From NCBI GenBank assembly GCA_027459465.1, contig DAIDIH010000008.1, positions 1-64,000 on the forward strand: DNA of 64,000 nucleotides. Reading direction: 5' to 3'. This stretch comes from Bryobacterales bacterium (GTDB lineage: Bacteria > Acidobacteriota > Terriglobia > Bryobacterales > Bryobacteraceae). A program made the position numbers and the translations under genes. Every line of letters starts with the position of its first letter. Position 1 is the stretch's first letter. Below are positions 53,513 to 63,025 of the stretch, piece after piece. The notes beneath the pieces are model-generated. The model was not told the origin of the DNA and did not search any database. It worked only from the letters and a program-made list of their open reading frames with translations.

Positions 53513-54205
53513 ATGTCGGAACTTACCAACCAGATGCCGTCTCCCGATGCGGATCTAACCTCCGCCCGGCGCCAATTCGTCGAGCTCTACGCAACGCCGC
53601 TTATCGCCGGCAACTACCTCCGCATCGCCTTGGCCTGTGTCTCCTGTGTTTGCCTGGCGCTGGTTTTCTTGAACGTCCGCACCTCCCAGGCCTTTCACAA
53701 TCTCAAACCGCTGGTGATTCGGATCAACGATGTCGGCCGAGCCGCAGCCGTTAATTACGAATCGCTCACTTACCAACCGCGCGCCGCCGAGGTCCGCTAT
53801 TTTCTGATCGAGTTCGTGACTGAACATTTTGGCCGGATGCGAGCGACCGTCCGCGAGAACTTCGCCCGCTCGCTCTACTTCCTGGATGGCCGCCTGGCCG
53901 AGGCGGCGATGGCGGACAGCCGCAAGAACCGCACCATTGAGAATGTGCTCGCCGGCCAGGGACCGCAGATCGACATCGTCGTCGACAACGTCGCGATCGA
54001 GGATCTTCGGAAGCCTCCCTACAAGGCGACCGTCGACTTCGAACGTGTCTACTACAACGATGGTGACGGCTCGGAACTGAGGCGGGAGAAATACACGGCG
54101 CATTTCGTGTTCGTATTCCGCGACAACGTTCCCAACGCAATGATCCCGGTGAACCCGCTCGGTATGACCATCACCTATTTCCGGCAGGACCAGGCATTCC
54201 GCTAG
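53513..54205 (+). CDS. virB8: VirB8-like assembly protein
   Basis: The 230-residue protein has a short cytoplasmic part and one membrane segment (YLRIALACVSCVCLALVFLN). A periplasmic NTF2-like domain follows with KPLVIRINDVGRAAAVNYES and VNPLGMTITYFRQDQAF at the end. VirB8 nucleates assembly by linking VirB4, VirB5 and VirB10. AGGAGATC precedes the start. Confidence 0.85.
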   Translation: MSELTNQMPSPDADLTSARRQFVELYATPLIAGNYLRIALACVSCVCLALVFLNVRTSQAFHNLKPLVIRINDVGRAAAVNYESLTYQPRAAEVRYFLIEFVTEHFGRMRATVRENFARSLYFLDGRLAEAAMADSRKNRTIENVLAGQGPQIDIVVDNVAIEDLRKPPYKATVDFERVYYNDGDGSELRREKYTAHFVFVFRDNVPNAMIPVNPLGMTITYFRQDQAFR

Positions 54206-54214
54206 GAGTGGCTC

Positions 54215-54514
54215 ATGATCACAAACGTCTTCTTCGCGACCACAATTCTGTTCCTGGCAGCGGGCTTTTACCTCATGGACCAATGCCGGTTCCTGATCCC
54301 ATACCGGACGCTGCTGATCCAGCGGTATGAGACAACGATTCTGCTCGCTGCAGCGGTTCTATTCCTCAACATCTATGCCGCCGTGTACTTCGGTGTCCGA
54401 AAACTCCTACTGAAGGAAACGGGCCGGAAGCTGGCGCATGTGGAGAAACAGCTCCGTACCGGGCAAAGCATTTCCGGTGAGCTTACGCGCCGTCTGGAGG
54501 AGGAGTCCCGATGA
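54215..54514 (+). CDS. Small two-helix membrane protein with coiled-coil tail
   Basis: The 99-residue protein has two membrane segments (VFFATTILFLAAGFYLMD and TILLAAAVLFLNIYAAVYF), then a helical, charged tail (VEKQLRTGQSISGELTRRLE). I do not recognise a family. It follows VirB8 by 9 bp and overlaps the mobilisation gene by ATGA, so it is part of the transfer operon. Confidence 0.6.
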   Translation: MITNVFFATTILFLAAGFYLMDQCRFLIPYRTLLIQRYETTILLAAAVLFLNIYAAVYFGVRKLLLKETGRKLAHVEKQLRTGQSISGELTRRLEEESR

Positions 54515-55452
54515 GCCGCGGATACGAACTCGATGAACGGGATGACCAGGGAGGACAAGCTCCCGAAGCTTCGCAACCCACCGGTGGACCGCGCCAGATC
54601 GAAGGCCGGGTGAGTGGCGGTGGCGGGTCCCCACGGAATCGCCAGCGGCAACGATCCACAGACTCCGACGACCGGTTTCCAGACACCCGTGCTACCGGAC
54701 GGAGAGAAGTTCGCGCTCTTGGCCGGCGGTACGAACTCAGTGTCCGGGAGCGCGACGCGCTCCGAGACATTGGCCGCTTCCGGACCATCGCAACCGACGA
54801 TTTACTCAAACATCGCTACGGTGGCATGGCCTCCTCGATGCGCCAGGAGCTGACGCGCCTGCAACAGCTCGGATTGCTGAAACGGCGCTCAATCTCGGTG
54901 GGAAAACATCGCGACACGCTCACGGTTGTGGCGTTGACTGAGCAAGGCGCCGGGCTGGTCCGACAGGACGAGCAGTTACCGGAAGACCAAGCGGTTTACG
55001 CCGGATTCGTCAAGCCAGCCGAGGTCCCGCACGACGCCGCGATCTACGCCATGTACCGCGCTGAAGCCGCGCAGATCGAGGGGCGTGGGGCAAAGGTCCG
55101 GCGCGTGGTGCTGGACTACGAGCTTAAGAAGGATATCTACTCGCGACTTGGCCGGAATAGGGATGCGGGAGCCCTTGAACATGCGCGCCGCCAGAAGGAG
55201 CTGGCAGCAGAACATCATCTGCCGATCGTGGACGGAAAGATCGCGCTGCCCGATCTCCGGATCGAGTATGAAACGCCGGAAGGCGACCTGGAACGCGTCG
55301 ATCTGGAACTCGCAACCGAGCACTATCATCGCGGCCACATGGAGTCGAAGGCCCGCGCCGGCTTCAAGCTGTACGGCTTTGTTTCGACCTCGCGAGGAAG
55401 GCGGGCGCAGTGGGAGGGCAGGGAGTTGACCGCATCTGTTCTGTCTCTTTAG
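54511..55452 (+). CDS. Replication-relaxation (Replic_Relax) family protein
   Basis: The 313-residue protein has an unstructured Gly/Arg-rich N-terminus and then a winged-helix region (LSVRERDALRDIGRFRTIAT, LTRLQQLGLLKRRSISVGKH). A C-terminal domain carries DLELATEHYHRGHMESKARA, typical of the Replic_Relax family found in conjugative elements. Such proteins are thought to act at the origin of transfer. Its end overlaps an open frame of the next gene, whose true start is at 55467. Confidence 0.75.
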   Translation: MSRGYELDERDDQGGQAPEASQPTGGPRQIEGRVSGGGGSPRNRQRQRSTDSDDRFPDTRATGRREVRALGRRYELSVRERDALRDIGRFRTIATDDLLKHRYGGMASSMRQELTRLQQLGLLKRRSISVGKHRDTLTVVALTEQGAGLVRQDEQLPEDQAVYAGFVKPAEVPHDAAIYAMYRAEAAQIEGRGAKVRRVVLDYELKKDIYSRLGRNRDAGALEHARRQKELAAEHHLPIVDGKIALPDLRIEYETPEGDLERVDLELATEHYHRGHMESKARAGFKLYGFVSTSRGRRAQWEGRELTASVLSL

Positions 55453-55466
55453 GAGGACGACTTCGA

Positions 55467-56474
55467 ATGACTCTGGAACAACAACATCGGGCGATTGAGA
55501 CTTTTGGATATACGGAAGCCGAGGCGCGGTTCCTGCGTCTGGTGGCGCTTCACGGCGGCTACTTTGTCCGCCGCCAGTTCCTGCTGTCGGCTCAGTGCGA
55601 CCCCGGAAAGCGGGCGCAGGACTTCCTTGAACGGCTCCTGGCAAGAAAGCACGCTTGCCGGGAGATATTCCGGGAAGACCGGCATTTGTTCCGGCTGCAC
55701 TTCAAGCCGATTTATGCGGCCATCGGCGAGGACGACAATCGCAATCGCCGCGAGCACCAGCCCAATACAATACGGCTTCGTCTGATGGGGCTCGATTTCG
55801 TTCTCGAGCATCCCGAGCACGAGTACCTGGCCACCGGATCCGACAAGCTCAGCTACTTTGTGGGGTCTCGAGGCATCGATGCAGGCTTGCTGCCGGCCCG
55901 CGCCTTCTACGTCAGGGGCGTGCTGATCAGGCGGCAGTTCATAGATGGCTTTCCGCTATTCCTGCGCCGGGATACTACTCCCAATATCTGCTTCTGCTAC
56001 GTGGACGACGGACAACTCAGCACGGCCGCGTTCCGCTCGTATCTGCGACAGCACCAGCGTCTGTTTCAAGCTCTGGGAACGGTCAACCTCTACTTTCTGA
56101 CGCAGGAAAGCCGTCGGTTCGACGCTGCCCTGCGCGTGCTTCGCCGGTTCACGAACCGGGTGGCTGACTCGACGGGCACGACAATAGACGTGACGCGTTT
56201 ACTCGCTCATTTCCCTCACCGGCTCCTATGGGAGCGCCGCCAGACCGGGACGTTGAGCAAAGACCAGATGGACCGGTTAGCCGAGGATCTCCACACGTTC
56301 AACCAGGATCGTCATGAGCGCTTGTTTGAACTCTGGCGCGAGCGTGGAGATGAAGCCGTTCGCGGCGAACTGGCGACGGAAACCGTCCGTCAAACGGCTC
56401 TCGACGTCGACCTCACCGCCTGCCTTTTGGAGCACGACTATGACCTCTTTGGTGATCTGCGCGCGGCGTCCTAG
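55467..56474 (+). CDS. Transfer-region protein of unknown function
   Basis: Start ATG 55467 follows AGGAGGAC. The 335-residue protein has a helix-turn-helix-like front (TEAEARFLRLVALHGGYFVR) and a mixed centre with FCYVDDGQLSTAAFRSYLRQ and LYFLTQESRRFDAALRVLRR. A helical end follows. I cannot assign a family. It lies between the Replic_Relax gene and the inverted-repeat region, the place where a relaxase would be expected, but no HUH or triple-His motif is visible. Confidence 0.6.
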   Translation: MTLEQQHRAIETFGYTEAEARFLRLVALHGGYFVRRQFLLSAQCDPGKRAQDFLERLLARKHACREIFREDRHLFRLHFKPIYAAIGEDDNRNRREHQPNTIRLRLMGLDFVLEHPEHEYLATGSDKLSYFVGSRGIDAGLLPARAFYVRGVLIRRQFIDGFPLFLRRDTTPNICFCYVDDGQLSTAAFRSYLRQHQRLFQALGTVNLYFLTQESRRFDAALRVLRRFTNRVADSTGTTIDVTRLLAHFPHRLLWERRQTGTLSKDQMDRLAEDLHTFNQDRHERLFELWRERGDEAVRGELATETVRQTALDVDLTACLLEHDYDLFGDLRAAS

Positions 56475-56515
56475 TCCAGGGGTTCGGTGTCTGTTGCTTA
56501 TAGATCGTGGCGGGA

Positions 56516-56754
56516 GCCGGGTGACCGTGCTGGACGGTCAGCCCGGTCACCCGCCCAGTCCGGACGCGGAGTCACCCGAATCGCCGCGCAACATCCTGCT
56601 CTTCCAACGTCATCCGGCGGTGGCGCCGGCCCACATGACGGCCCGGCGCTTCGGACCAGGTGCGGGAGCGACCCCCGAATTGGCGGCGGAGATCCGCCAC
56701 CATCCCCGCTTCGCTCGCCAAGGCTCGCTCGGGGGTCGCTCCCGCACCTGGTCC
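56516..56754. other. Two strong inverted repeats: candidate origin of transfer
   Basis: A perfect 26 bp inverted repeat, arms at 56653-56678 (GGACCAGGTGCGGGAGCGAC onward) and 56729-56754, encloses a 50 base loop. The loop itself contains TGGCGG/CCGCCA. A smaller pair, CGGGTGACC/GGTCACCCG, lies just upstream (about 56517-56553). No gene is convincing between 56475 and 56823. The location between a Replic_Relax gene and a ribbon-helix-helix gene plus VirD4 is where oriT is expected. Confidence 0.55.
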
Positions 56755-56823
56755 TCCAAACTCCATCGCGATTCTCATCGCAATGGTGAGGCTTTCTGAA
56801 CTCATTGGGAAGGAGTCCATCTC

Positions 56824-57132
56824 ATGTCAACGGTCATCCCCAAACAGACCAAGAAGGAACGCGACCAGATCACGATCCGGCTCGATCGCGATATTCTGCA
56901 GACGCTAGAGCAGTATTGCCGGTATCTGGAATCGGGCCGCGATTACGTCGTCGGCCAGTGCCTGAGCTTCATCTTCCGCAAGGACCGCTCATTCAACGAA
57001 TGGCTCGCGGCGCAAACGCCGGACGCATCATCACCATCTGCTCTTCCCGCGACGGCCAATGGCGCGAGTAAGCAGAGCACAGGGCCGGGGAAACCGGCAG
57101 CCATCCAGAGGCGGCTTTCCGTCACCGAATGA
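56824..57132 (+). CDS. Ribbon-helix-helix-type DNA-binding protein
   Basis: The 102-residue protein has a ribbon-helix-helix signature: ERDQITIRLDRDILQTLEQY, then a second helix with GRDYVVGQCLSFIFRK. A disordered, Ser/Ala-rich tail follows. Small proteins of this type bind oriT and control mobilisation genes. It starts right after the inverted repeats and ends 11 bp before VirD4. Confidence 0.68.
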   Translation: MSTVIPKQTKKERDQITIRLDRDILQTLEQYCRYLESGRDYVVGQCLSFIFRKDRSFNEWLAAQTPDASSPSALPATANGASKQSTGPGKPAAIQRRLSVTE

Positions 57133-57142
57133 GGGAGAAGTC

Positions 57143-59152
57143 ATGATCCGCTATCTAGTCGCGGGCCGCGCCCCGCTCAGCCTCGTCCTGACCTTCGGCA
57201 TCGGCGTTGCCCTGAGCCACCGCTTTCCATTCCCAGAGAGCAACGCGATCTTGTGCCTGATCGCTGCAGAAAAGCCGGTGCTCTTCCTCGCCCTTCGTTA
57301 CACCTACCAGGCGATGCTGTTCACCACGCCGTTCATCGGCCTCTCTGTCGGCTTCTCCCTGCTCTACATCTTCCTCGTCCGGCCGCAGGAGTCGATCGCT
57401 CCTGCTCCCCTACCGCCCTACCCGAACGTGAGGCAACGCGAGCGGCTCTTTCTCGTGGTCGGTGAGTTGCACCAGGCGAGGCGCCCGGAGCCGTCCGCTC
57501 ATCCCCGATGGCTCGTCATTCCCGATCGCGGGCTCTATACCGGCATCGCCATCTTTGGCGCGATTGGAACAGGCAAGACCACCTGCTGCATGTATCCGTT
57601 CGCCGAGCAGATCTTAACCTGTCGCGCCGGCGATGCCGAACGCCGCGCTGCCGGGCTCGTGCTCGAAGTGAAAGGCGACTTCTGCCACAAGGCGCGAGCA
57701 ATCCTCGAACATGCGGGCCGATTGGAGGACTACGTGGAGATCGGCCTGGATGGCCCGTACCGCTACAACCCGCTGCACAACGACCTGGAAGCTTACGCTC
57801 TGGCTTATGGCATAGCCAGCCTCTTGAACAACCTCTACGGACGGGGTAAAGAGCCGTTCTGGCAGCAGGCCTACACCAACCTGGTGAAGTTCATCATCCT
57901 GCTGCACAAGGTCAACTACGACTACGTCACGCTATTCGATGTCTATGAGTGCGCGATCGACCCTGACAAACTGGAAGGCAAAATCAAGGAAGGCGAGCGG
58001 ATCTTCCATACCCAGGAGTACGTCCTGGTGCCGGACGCCGAATACATCGCCCGGCGCGAACTGGCCCGCTTCGGTTTCGACCGCGACCCCTCCACCAACG
58101 AGATGAAGGCCGGGATCTCGGTCGAACTGCTCGGCCATCTTGACCAGAATCACGTCCCCTACTCTCTGGTAACCGAGACTGGCAGCGAACCATCATCGGC
58201 GACGCCGGAATTGAGGCGGAAACGGGAGCAACTGGAAGCCGTTAAGCGCTGGTACTACCACGATTGGCGCCGGATCGAGCCGAAACTGCGGACTTCGATC
58301 GTGGAAGGCATCTCGGTTTTCCTCTCCCTGTTTGACGACAATCCGTCCGTGAAGGCGACGTTTTGTCCCCCCAAAGAATGCTACGACCTGGAACAGAACC
58401 ACGATGGCCGCTTCGGCAGGCCGATGCCGCCGTTCGGTGAGCTTCTCGAGCAGGGAAAAGTCTGCGCGTTGAACTTCCCGGTGGCGATGAATCCAGGACT
58501 CGCCCGCGCCGTCGGAACACTCATGAAACAGGACTTCCAGCGGGCGGTGCTCAATCGGATTCCCCGGATGGACTTGGAACCGGCCCGTCCTTGGCGGGAG
58601 ATCCTCTTCCTTTGCGATGAGTATCAGAGCTTTGCCACGGTTGGAGAAAGCGATCCGGCAGGCGACGAGAAGTTCTTCGCGCTCTCGCGCCAGGCCAAGT
58701 GCATCCCGATTGTAGCCACGCAGTCGATAAGTTCCTTGCGCTCGACTCTGCCCGGCGAGTCCTGGCGTACGTTGTTGCAGACGTTCCGGACCAAGATCTT
58801 CCTCGCACTCAGCGACGACTTCAGCGCCCGGACGGCCTCCGAGCTTTGCGGCAAGGAAGAGCAGCTCAAGCTTAGCTACAGCCTGTCGGAAAGTGACCAG
58901 GACGCGCGGGTAAGTGTGCTCACCGGTCGAGCGACGGCACACAAGGCCAGTCTGAGTACCTCGAAGTCCTATAACCTGCAGCGAGACTGGGTGTTCGAGC
59001 CGAAGGTGTTTTCCGAATTGAAAAACGCGCAATCGATCGTGCTCGCCTACGATGGATTTAACCCACTTCCGGCGACCTACTGCTACCTGAAACCGCATTA
59101 CCTCGATCCGAACAAGTCCTACTTCCTGCAGTCGGCCGATGGTGAGATATGA
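57143..59152 (+). CDS. virD4: VirD4/TraG coupling protein
   Basis: Start ATG 57143 follows GAGGGAGAAG; the frame extends back in another context. The 669-residue protein has N-terminal membrane segments (VLTFGIGVALSHRFPF and LFTTPFIGLSVGFSLLYIF), Walker A AIFGAIGTGKTTC, Walker B REILFLCDEYQSF and PIVATQSISSLRS. VirD4 ATPases bring the relaxosome to the channel. It overlaps VirB11 by ATGA. Confidence 0.92.
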   Translation: MIRYLVAGRAPLSLVLTFGIGVALSHRFPFPESNAILCLIAAEKPVLFLALRYTYQAMLFTTPFIGLSVGFSLLYIFLVRPQESIAPAPLPPYPNVRQRERLFLVVGELHQARRPEPSAHPRWLVIPDRGLYTGIAIFGAIGTGKTTCCMYPFAEQILTCRAGDAERRAAGLVLEVKGDFCHKARAILEHAGRLEDYVEIGLDGPYRYNPLHNDLEAYALAYGIASLLNNLYGRGKEPFWQQAYTNLVKFIILLHKVNYDYVTLFDVYECAIDPDKLEGKIKEGERIFHTQEYVLVPDAEYIARRELARFGFDRDPSTNEMKAGISVELLGHLDQNHVPYSLVTETGSEPSSATPELRRKREQLEAVKRWYYHDWRRIEPKLRTSIVEGISVFLSLFDDNPSVKATFCPPKECYDLEQNHDGRFGRPMPPFGELLEQGKVCALNFPVAMNPGLARAVGTLMKQDFQRAVLNRIPRMDLEPARPWREILFLCDEYQSFATVGESDPAGDEKFFALSRQAKCIPIVATQSISSLRSTLPGESWRTLLQTFRTKIFLALSDDFSARTASELCGKEEQLKLSYSLSESDQDARVSVLTGRATAHKASLSTSKSYNLQRDWVFEPKVFSELKNAQSIVLAYDGFNPLPATYCYLKPHYLDPNKSYFLQSADGEI

Positions 59153-60102
59153 GCTTCGAGGTAATCCTGCCGTTTCTTCGGCCCATCGAAGGCCTCATCC
59201 GGGATCCGGAAATCACCGAGATCATGATCAACGGCCCGGCGTGTGTTTTCATCGAGCGGGAAGGTCAGATCGAGCCGGTTCCCGGCGTCTCAATCCCGGA
59301 GAAGTCGCTACAAGTAGCGGTGAAGAACATCGCGCGCGCGCTCGGCGACGAGATCAGCGAGGAAAAACCTCTACTTGACTCCAGGCTTCCGGACGGCTCT
59401 CGGGTGGCGGCGGTGATTCCGCCATGTTCGATCGGCGGCACGACGCTAACCATCCGGAAGTTTCAGACGCGGATGTTCACCGCCGCGGAACTTGTGCGGA
59501 CGGGCACAATGTCCGAGCGAATTGTCGAGTCTCTTCGCGATGCCGTCGAGCGCCGCCGTAACGTCCTGATCAGCGGCGGAACCGGCAGCGGAAAGACGAC
59601 GCTGCTGGCAGCTCTGGCCGCATTCATCTCGGCGCGTGACCGGATCGTACTGATCGAGGACACTTCGGAAGTACAGATCGCCAAGCCGAACGTGGTGCGG
59701 TTCGAGGCGCGGCGCGAACAGCCCGGCTTACCTCCGGTGACGATCCGCGAGCTACTGCGGGCGACGCTGCGCCATCGGCCGGACCGGATCCTCCTGGGTG
59801 AAGTTCGCGGAGAGGAAGCCTTCGATCTGCTCCAGGCATTGAACACCGGTCACGGCGGGACACTGTCGACGATTCATGCAAACTCGGCGCGCCAGGCGCT
59901 GTCGCGGTTCACAAGTTGCGTGCTGCAGTCGGGAATCGAGTTGCCGTACCAAGCGATTCGCGCTCAAATCGGCGACGCCGTGCAGGTGCTGATCCACCTG
60001 GAACGGCGTCAAGGAAAACGCGTCGTCGCCGAGGCGCTGCGCGTCGACCGTTTCGATGCAATGGCCGACGGCTATGTGACCGAGCCACTTGCTGCGGACT
60101 GA
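59149..60102 (+). CDS. virB11: VirB11/TrbB traffic ATPase
   Basis: The 317-residue protein has the VirB11 N-terminal domain (DPEITEIMINGPACVFIERE), Walker A LISGGTGSGKTTLLAAL, the Asp box LIEDTSEVQI, Walker B RILLGEVRGEEAFDLL and the His box HGGTLSTIHANSARQAL. It forms hexamers at the cytoplasmic face and acts with VirB4 and VirD4. Confidence 0.95.
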   Translation: MSFEVILPFLRPIEGLIRDPEITEIMINGPACVFIEREGQIEPVPGVSIPEKSLQVAVKNIARALGDEISEEKPLLDSRLPDGSRVAAVIPPCSIGGTTLTIRKFQTRMFTAAELVRTGTMSERIVESLRDAVERRRNVLISGGTGSGKTTLLAALAAFISARDRIVLIEDTSEVQIAKPNVVRFEARREQPGLPPVTIRELLRATLRHRPDRILLGEVRGEEAFDLLQALNTGHGGTLSTIHANSARQALSRFTSCVLQSGIELPYQAIRAQIGDAVQVLIHLERRQGKRVVAEALRVDRFDAMADGYVTEPLAAD

Positions 60103-60115
60103 GTGAGGATCACCC

Positions 60116-60976
60116 ATGCGCAAGGACCCGGCTGTTACGTTTCTTGAAGACAACTTCGAGCCCGAAGACCGATTGGCCGTTGTGCTCATCGACCGTGGAT
60201 CGGGAGCCGTCACGCAGCGCATCGCGTCAGTGAGGCGCATCGCATCGAAGGAATTCCAGCACTGGCTGCGCGAGCGAAACCGGGCCGGCGCCGATGTATT
60301 CGTCTCGATGAATGCATTATCGCCAGATGCTCGCGGCAGGACTCGCGGAGACGTCTCGAAAATCCGGCACCTGTATCTGGACTTGGATGATAACGGCGAT
60401 GAAGCGCTTGAGCGTCTCCGCAGCAACAAGGACCTGCCCGAACCGAACTACGTCGTCAGCAGCTCTCCAGGACGCTGGCAGGTGTCGTGGAAAGTTCAGG
60501 GTTTTGACAAAGAACAAGCCGAAAAAACGATGCGCGGACTAGTCCGGGCGTTCGGAGCCGACCCAGCGGCGACCGACTGCGCCCGCGTGATGCGAGTACC
60601 GGGGTTTTCGAATCACAAACGGCACCCGGCGCATTTGGTGCGTTCCGAGCGATTATCGGATACGATTTCGACTCCAGAGATGTTCCCTCGTCTCGACCTG
60701 GATGGCCGGCACATGATGGTGGGCGAAGGTTCTCAACAGAGTACAGTGCGCAAACGGACACCGGACCGTGTGTCTCAGTCCGAATTCGATTGGGCATATG
60801 CCCGGCGGGCTCTCGCCCGCGGCGAATTTCCTGAGTCAATCATCGCAGCCATCGCGGACTACCGGCGTAGCGACAAACCGAACCCTGAATACTACGCTCG
60901 ACTCACGGTGGAGAAGGCACGCCGCGGTCTGTCTCACTCCGACGAATCTCGCGAAGATCCGGGCCCCGATCGCTGA
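60116..60976 (+). CDS. RepB-type primase-like protein
   Basis: The 286-residue protein contains RHLYLDLDDNGDEALERL, PNYVVSSSPGRWQVSWKV, a helical stretch and ARVMRVPGFSNHKR. This is the RepB/archaeo-eukaryotic primase-type pattern used by mobile elements to prime transferred strands. A C-terminal helical part (SEFDWAYARRALARGEFPES) recalls the PriCT domain. It is the last gene of the transfer operon, 14 bp after VirB11. Confidence 0.75.
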   Translation: MRKDPAVTFLEDNFEPEDRLAVVLIDRGSGAVTQRIASVRRIASKEFQHWLRERNRAGADVFVSMNALSPDARGRTRGDVSKIRHLYLDLDDNGDEALERLRSNKDLPEPNYVVSSSPGRWQVSWKVQGFDKEQAEKTMRGLVRAFGADPAATDCARVMRVPGFSNHKRHPAHLVRSERLSDTISTPEMFPRLDLDGRHMMVGEGSQQSTVRKRTPDRVSQSEFDWAYARRALARGEFPESIIAAIADYRRSDKPNPEYYARLTVEKARRGLSHSDESREDPGPDR

Positions 60977-61195
60977 TGAATATTCCAGTGTGTACGCGCG
61001 ATCACCGCCGCTGAGTAGAACGGCTACTTCGTGTTCGTGACCGCCAAATCTGCTCCCGGGTTGAATCTCTCAACCGATATCATCCGAAACCTGCCCGACA
61101 CCGATCAGTCACCTGACGGGCACATCATCAGCAGATGGCCACGAGATGGACTGACACTTACGAGCATTGCGCAGCACTGAAAAAAGGGAGGTGCC
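60977..61195. other. Region between transfer operon and IS701
   Basis: About 220 bp without a supported gene. A short in-phase stretch (FVTAKSAPGLNLSTDIIRNL, from about 61030) looks like the start of a small protein but stops before the IS701 boundary, so a gene may have been cut by that insertion. Confidence 0.35.
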
Positions 61196-61267
61196 CTAGT
61201 ATTACTGTGTTATAAAGTGTCTGCGCTCAACCACTTGGCGAAGTGACGCTATCCTGAATGGAGATGG

Positions 61268-61654
61268 GTGCTCCGGCGTCGGGTGGCGGACAATCTCCGG
61301 AAGGAAGTTCACCTCCTTGTGACTGCCGCAGCGGTTCAACACCGGCCAATCGGGGCGCGATATGACGGCACCCGCAGGCTCTTGTGTCCGCATGGGGTGG
61401 GTTACAACGAGCCGAGCGAGTGGCGCGTGTTCTGTTATCAGTGCGGAGGAGAAGCCAAGAGCGGACCACTGCCGACTGGAAGTGAGGGAATCGGGCGGTG
61501 TCTATCGCTGGAGAAGCCCTCTGGCGTGGAGTTACTGGACGGTCCTTGGCGAAGCGAACCTCACGCTCGTCAGCGTTGCGTAGAGAACGTTGAAGTAAAC
61601 GCCGAGGGCTATCCTGGGGGCGATCCGCAGAACGGGCAATGCGGTAGTTGCTGA
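61268..61654 (+). CDS. Possible passenger ORF inside IS701
   Basis: The 128-residue frame contains IGARYDGTRRLLCPHGVGYN and EWRVFCYQCGGEAKSG, with four Cys/His positions that could hold a metal. LEKPSGVELLDGPW follows. The pattern recalls small conserved proteins with a WYL-like beta fold, but I would not assign it. It lies inside the IS701 ends on the strand opposite the transposase. Confidence 0.4.
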   Translation: MLRRRVADNLRKEVHLLVTAAAVQHRPIGARYDGTRRLLCPHGVGYNEPSEWRVFCYQCGGEAKSGPLPTGSEGIGRCLSLEKPSGVELLDGPWRSEPHARQRCVENVEVNAEGYPGGDPQNGQCGSC

Positions 61655-61702
61655 AGCAACTGGCGCGCGATCCCGATGTGGAGCGTGGCGACCGAGTGGG
61701 GG

Positions 61703-63025
61703 TTATGCCGTTCGGGGCGGACGCGGCGACCCTCGCGGGCGGAAGTCCGGCGGCGGCTCCGGGGCTGATAGTCCAACATGGCCGGCGCGGACTGAGGGGG
61801 GAAAACGGGTCCGCTCGCTGATCAGGAACCCATAGGCCGCGATGCACAACGTGGCGTGATGATGAAATCCGCGCCAACTCCGTCCTTCATAATGGCCTAA
61901 TCCAAGTTCCTGTTTGAGCTCCTCATAGTCGCGTTCAATAATCCAGCCGTGTTTGGCCATCTTCACCAGAGCTTTCAGCGAGGTCATAACCGGCAACGAG
62001 GAAAGCCAGTACTTGGTGGGCTCCGATTCTTTCTTGGGCCATTCGATCAAGAGCCATTCTTCCGGGTGTGGTTCGGTCCGCTTTTCATCGCGGTGAGCCG
62101 GACGCACCCGGACAGCGGCGAAACGAGAGCGCAAAGTTTCTTGACTGCCTAGCCGCCAAGCGACATCCTTCCAAGCCGAAGACGGCAAACCAAGAGCCAA
62201 CTGCTTTACCGAAACAGGCTGGTGCTCAGCGTTGCGTTGCAGGCGCTTGGGTGTTGCCCCACGGCCGGGCTTTCGCGGCGGGGCCGGCAAGGGTTGTTGT
62301 CCAGGCGCCCAGGCCGTCGTCGAAGACTCGACGCCTACGACATAGCTCAGCCCGAGTTGGGTGAGGGCGGTGCGGAATGGCGTGCCGTTTCCATAACCTG
62401 CGTCTGCCAGCACCACTCCTTCGGCAACCTTCTGTTCCACCGCCTTCCGGATCTGTTGTAAAGCAATCTCTGGCTTGGTTTGAAACTCAGTCCCTTCGGG
62501 AACCCCGGCCTGCTGACAGCGTTCGGCGTCCTGGCACCACACCTCCGGCAGATACAGCCGCCACGCGATGGGCAGACTCCAATTCCAAGTGCTCACCGAC
62601 AAACTCACCGCCGCCTGACAATTGTCCTGTTTGCCCACTTGACCGCAGTACTGACGAGCCACTCCTACAGAATGCTTTCCCTGCTTCGGAAACCCCGTGT
62701 CATCGACGATCCACGCCACCACGGGACCGTGTTTCTGCATGGTCGGCAGCACCGCCCGTCGCACCTGCGCCAGCATCTCTTCGTCGTCCCATGGCGCGTC
62801 CGCCACCAAGTGGTGCAGCGACTGGTGGGTTCGACGAACATTGTCTGGGGCCAAGCGCGCCGCCATCGGCTCGACGCTCTTGCGCTCCCCGGGCAACAAC
62901 AATCCCGTGCAGTAGTTCTTCAAGGGCGTGTGCCGGTCGGCGTGCCCCGCGGCGTTAGCCAGGCCCTCGATATATGCCGCGAAGCGCCTCTGTTGTGGGC
63001 CTGGCGAAGAGAGGCGTGATCCCAC
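61703..63025 (-). CDS. IS701-family DDE transposase
   Basis: The 440-residue protein matches IS701 transposases: RRFAAYIEGLANAAGHADRH, VVAWIVDDTGFPKQGKHSVG (first catalytic Asp), VVLADAGYGNGTPFRTAL (second) and IERDYEELKQELGLGHYEGR (Glu). It appears complete. The terminal part is Pro-rich. Confidence 0.93.
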   Translation of the reverse strand: MGSRLSSPGPQQRRFAAYIEGLANAAGHADRHTPLKNYCTGLLLPGERKSVEPMAARLAPDNVRRTHQSLHHLVADAPWDDEEMLAQVRRAVLPTMQKHGPVVAWIVDDTGFPKQGKHSVGVARQYCGQVGKQDNCQAAVSLSVSTWNWSLPIAWRLYLPEVWCQDAERCQQAGVPEGTEFQTKPEIALQQIRKAVEQKVAEGVVLADAGYGNGTPFRTALTQLGLSYVVGVESSTTAWAPGQQPLPAPPRKPGRGATPKRLQRNAEHQPVSVKQLALGLPSSAWKDVAWRLGSQETLRSRFAAVRVRPAHRDEKRTEPHPEEWLLIEWPKKESEPTKYWLSSLPVMTSLKALVKMAKHGWIIERDYEELKQELGLGHYEGRSWRGFHHHATLCIAAYGFLISERTRFPPSVRAGHVGLSAPEPPPDFRPRGSPRPPRTA

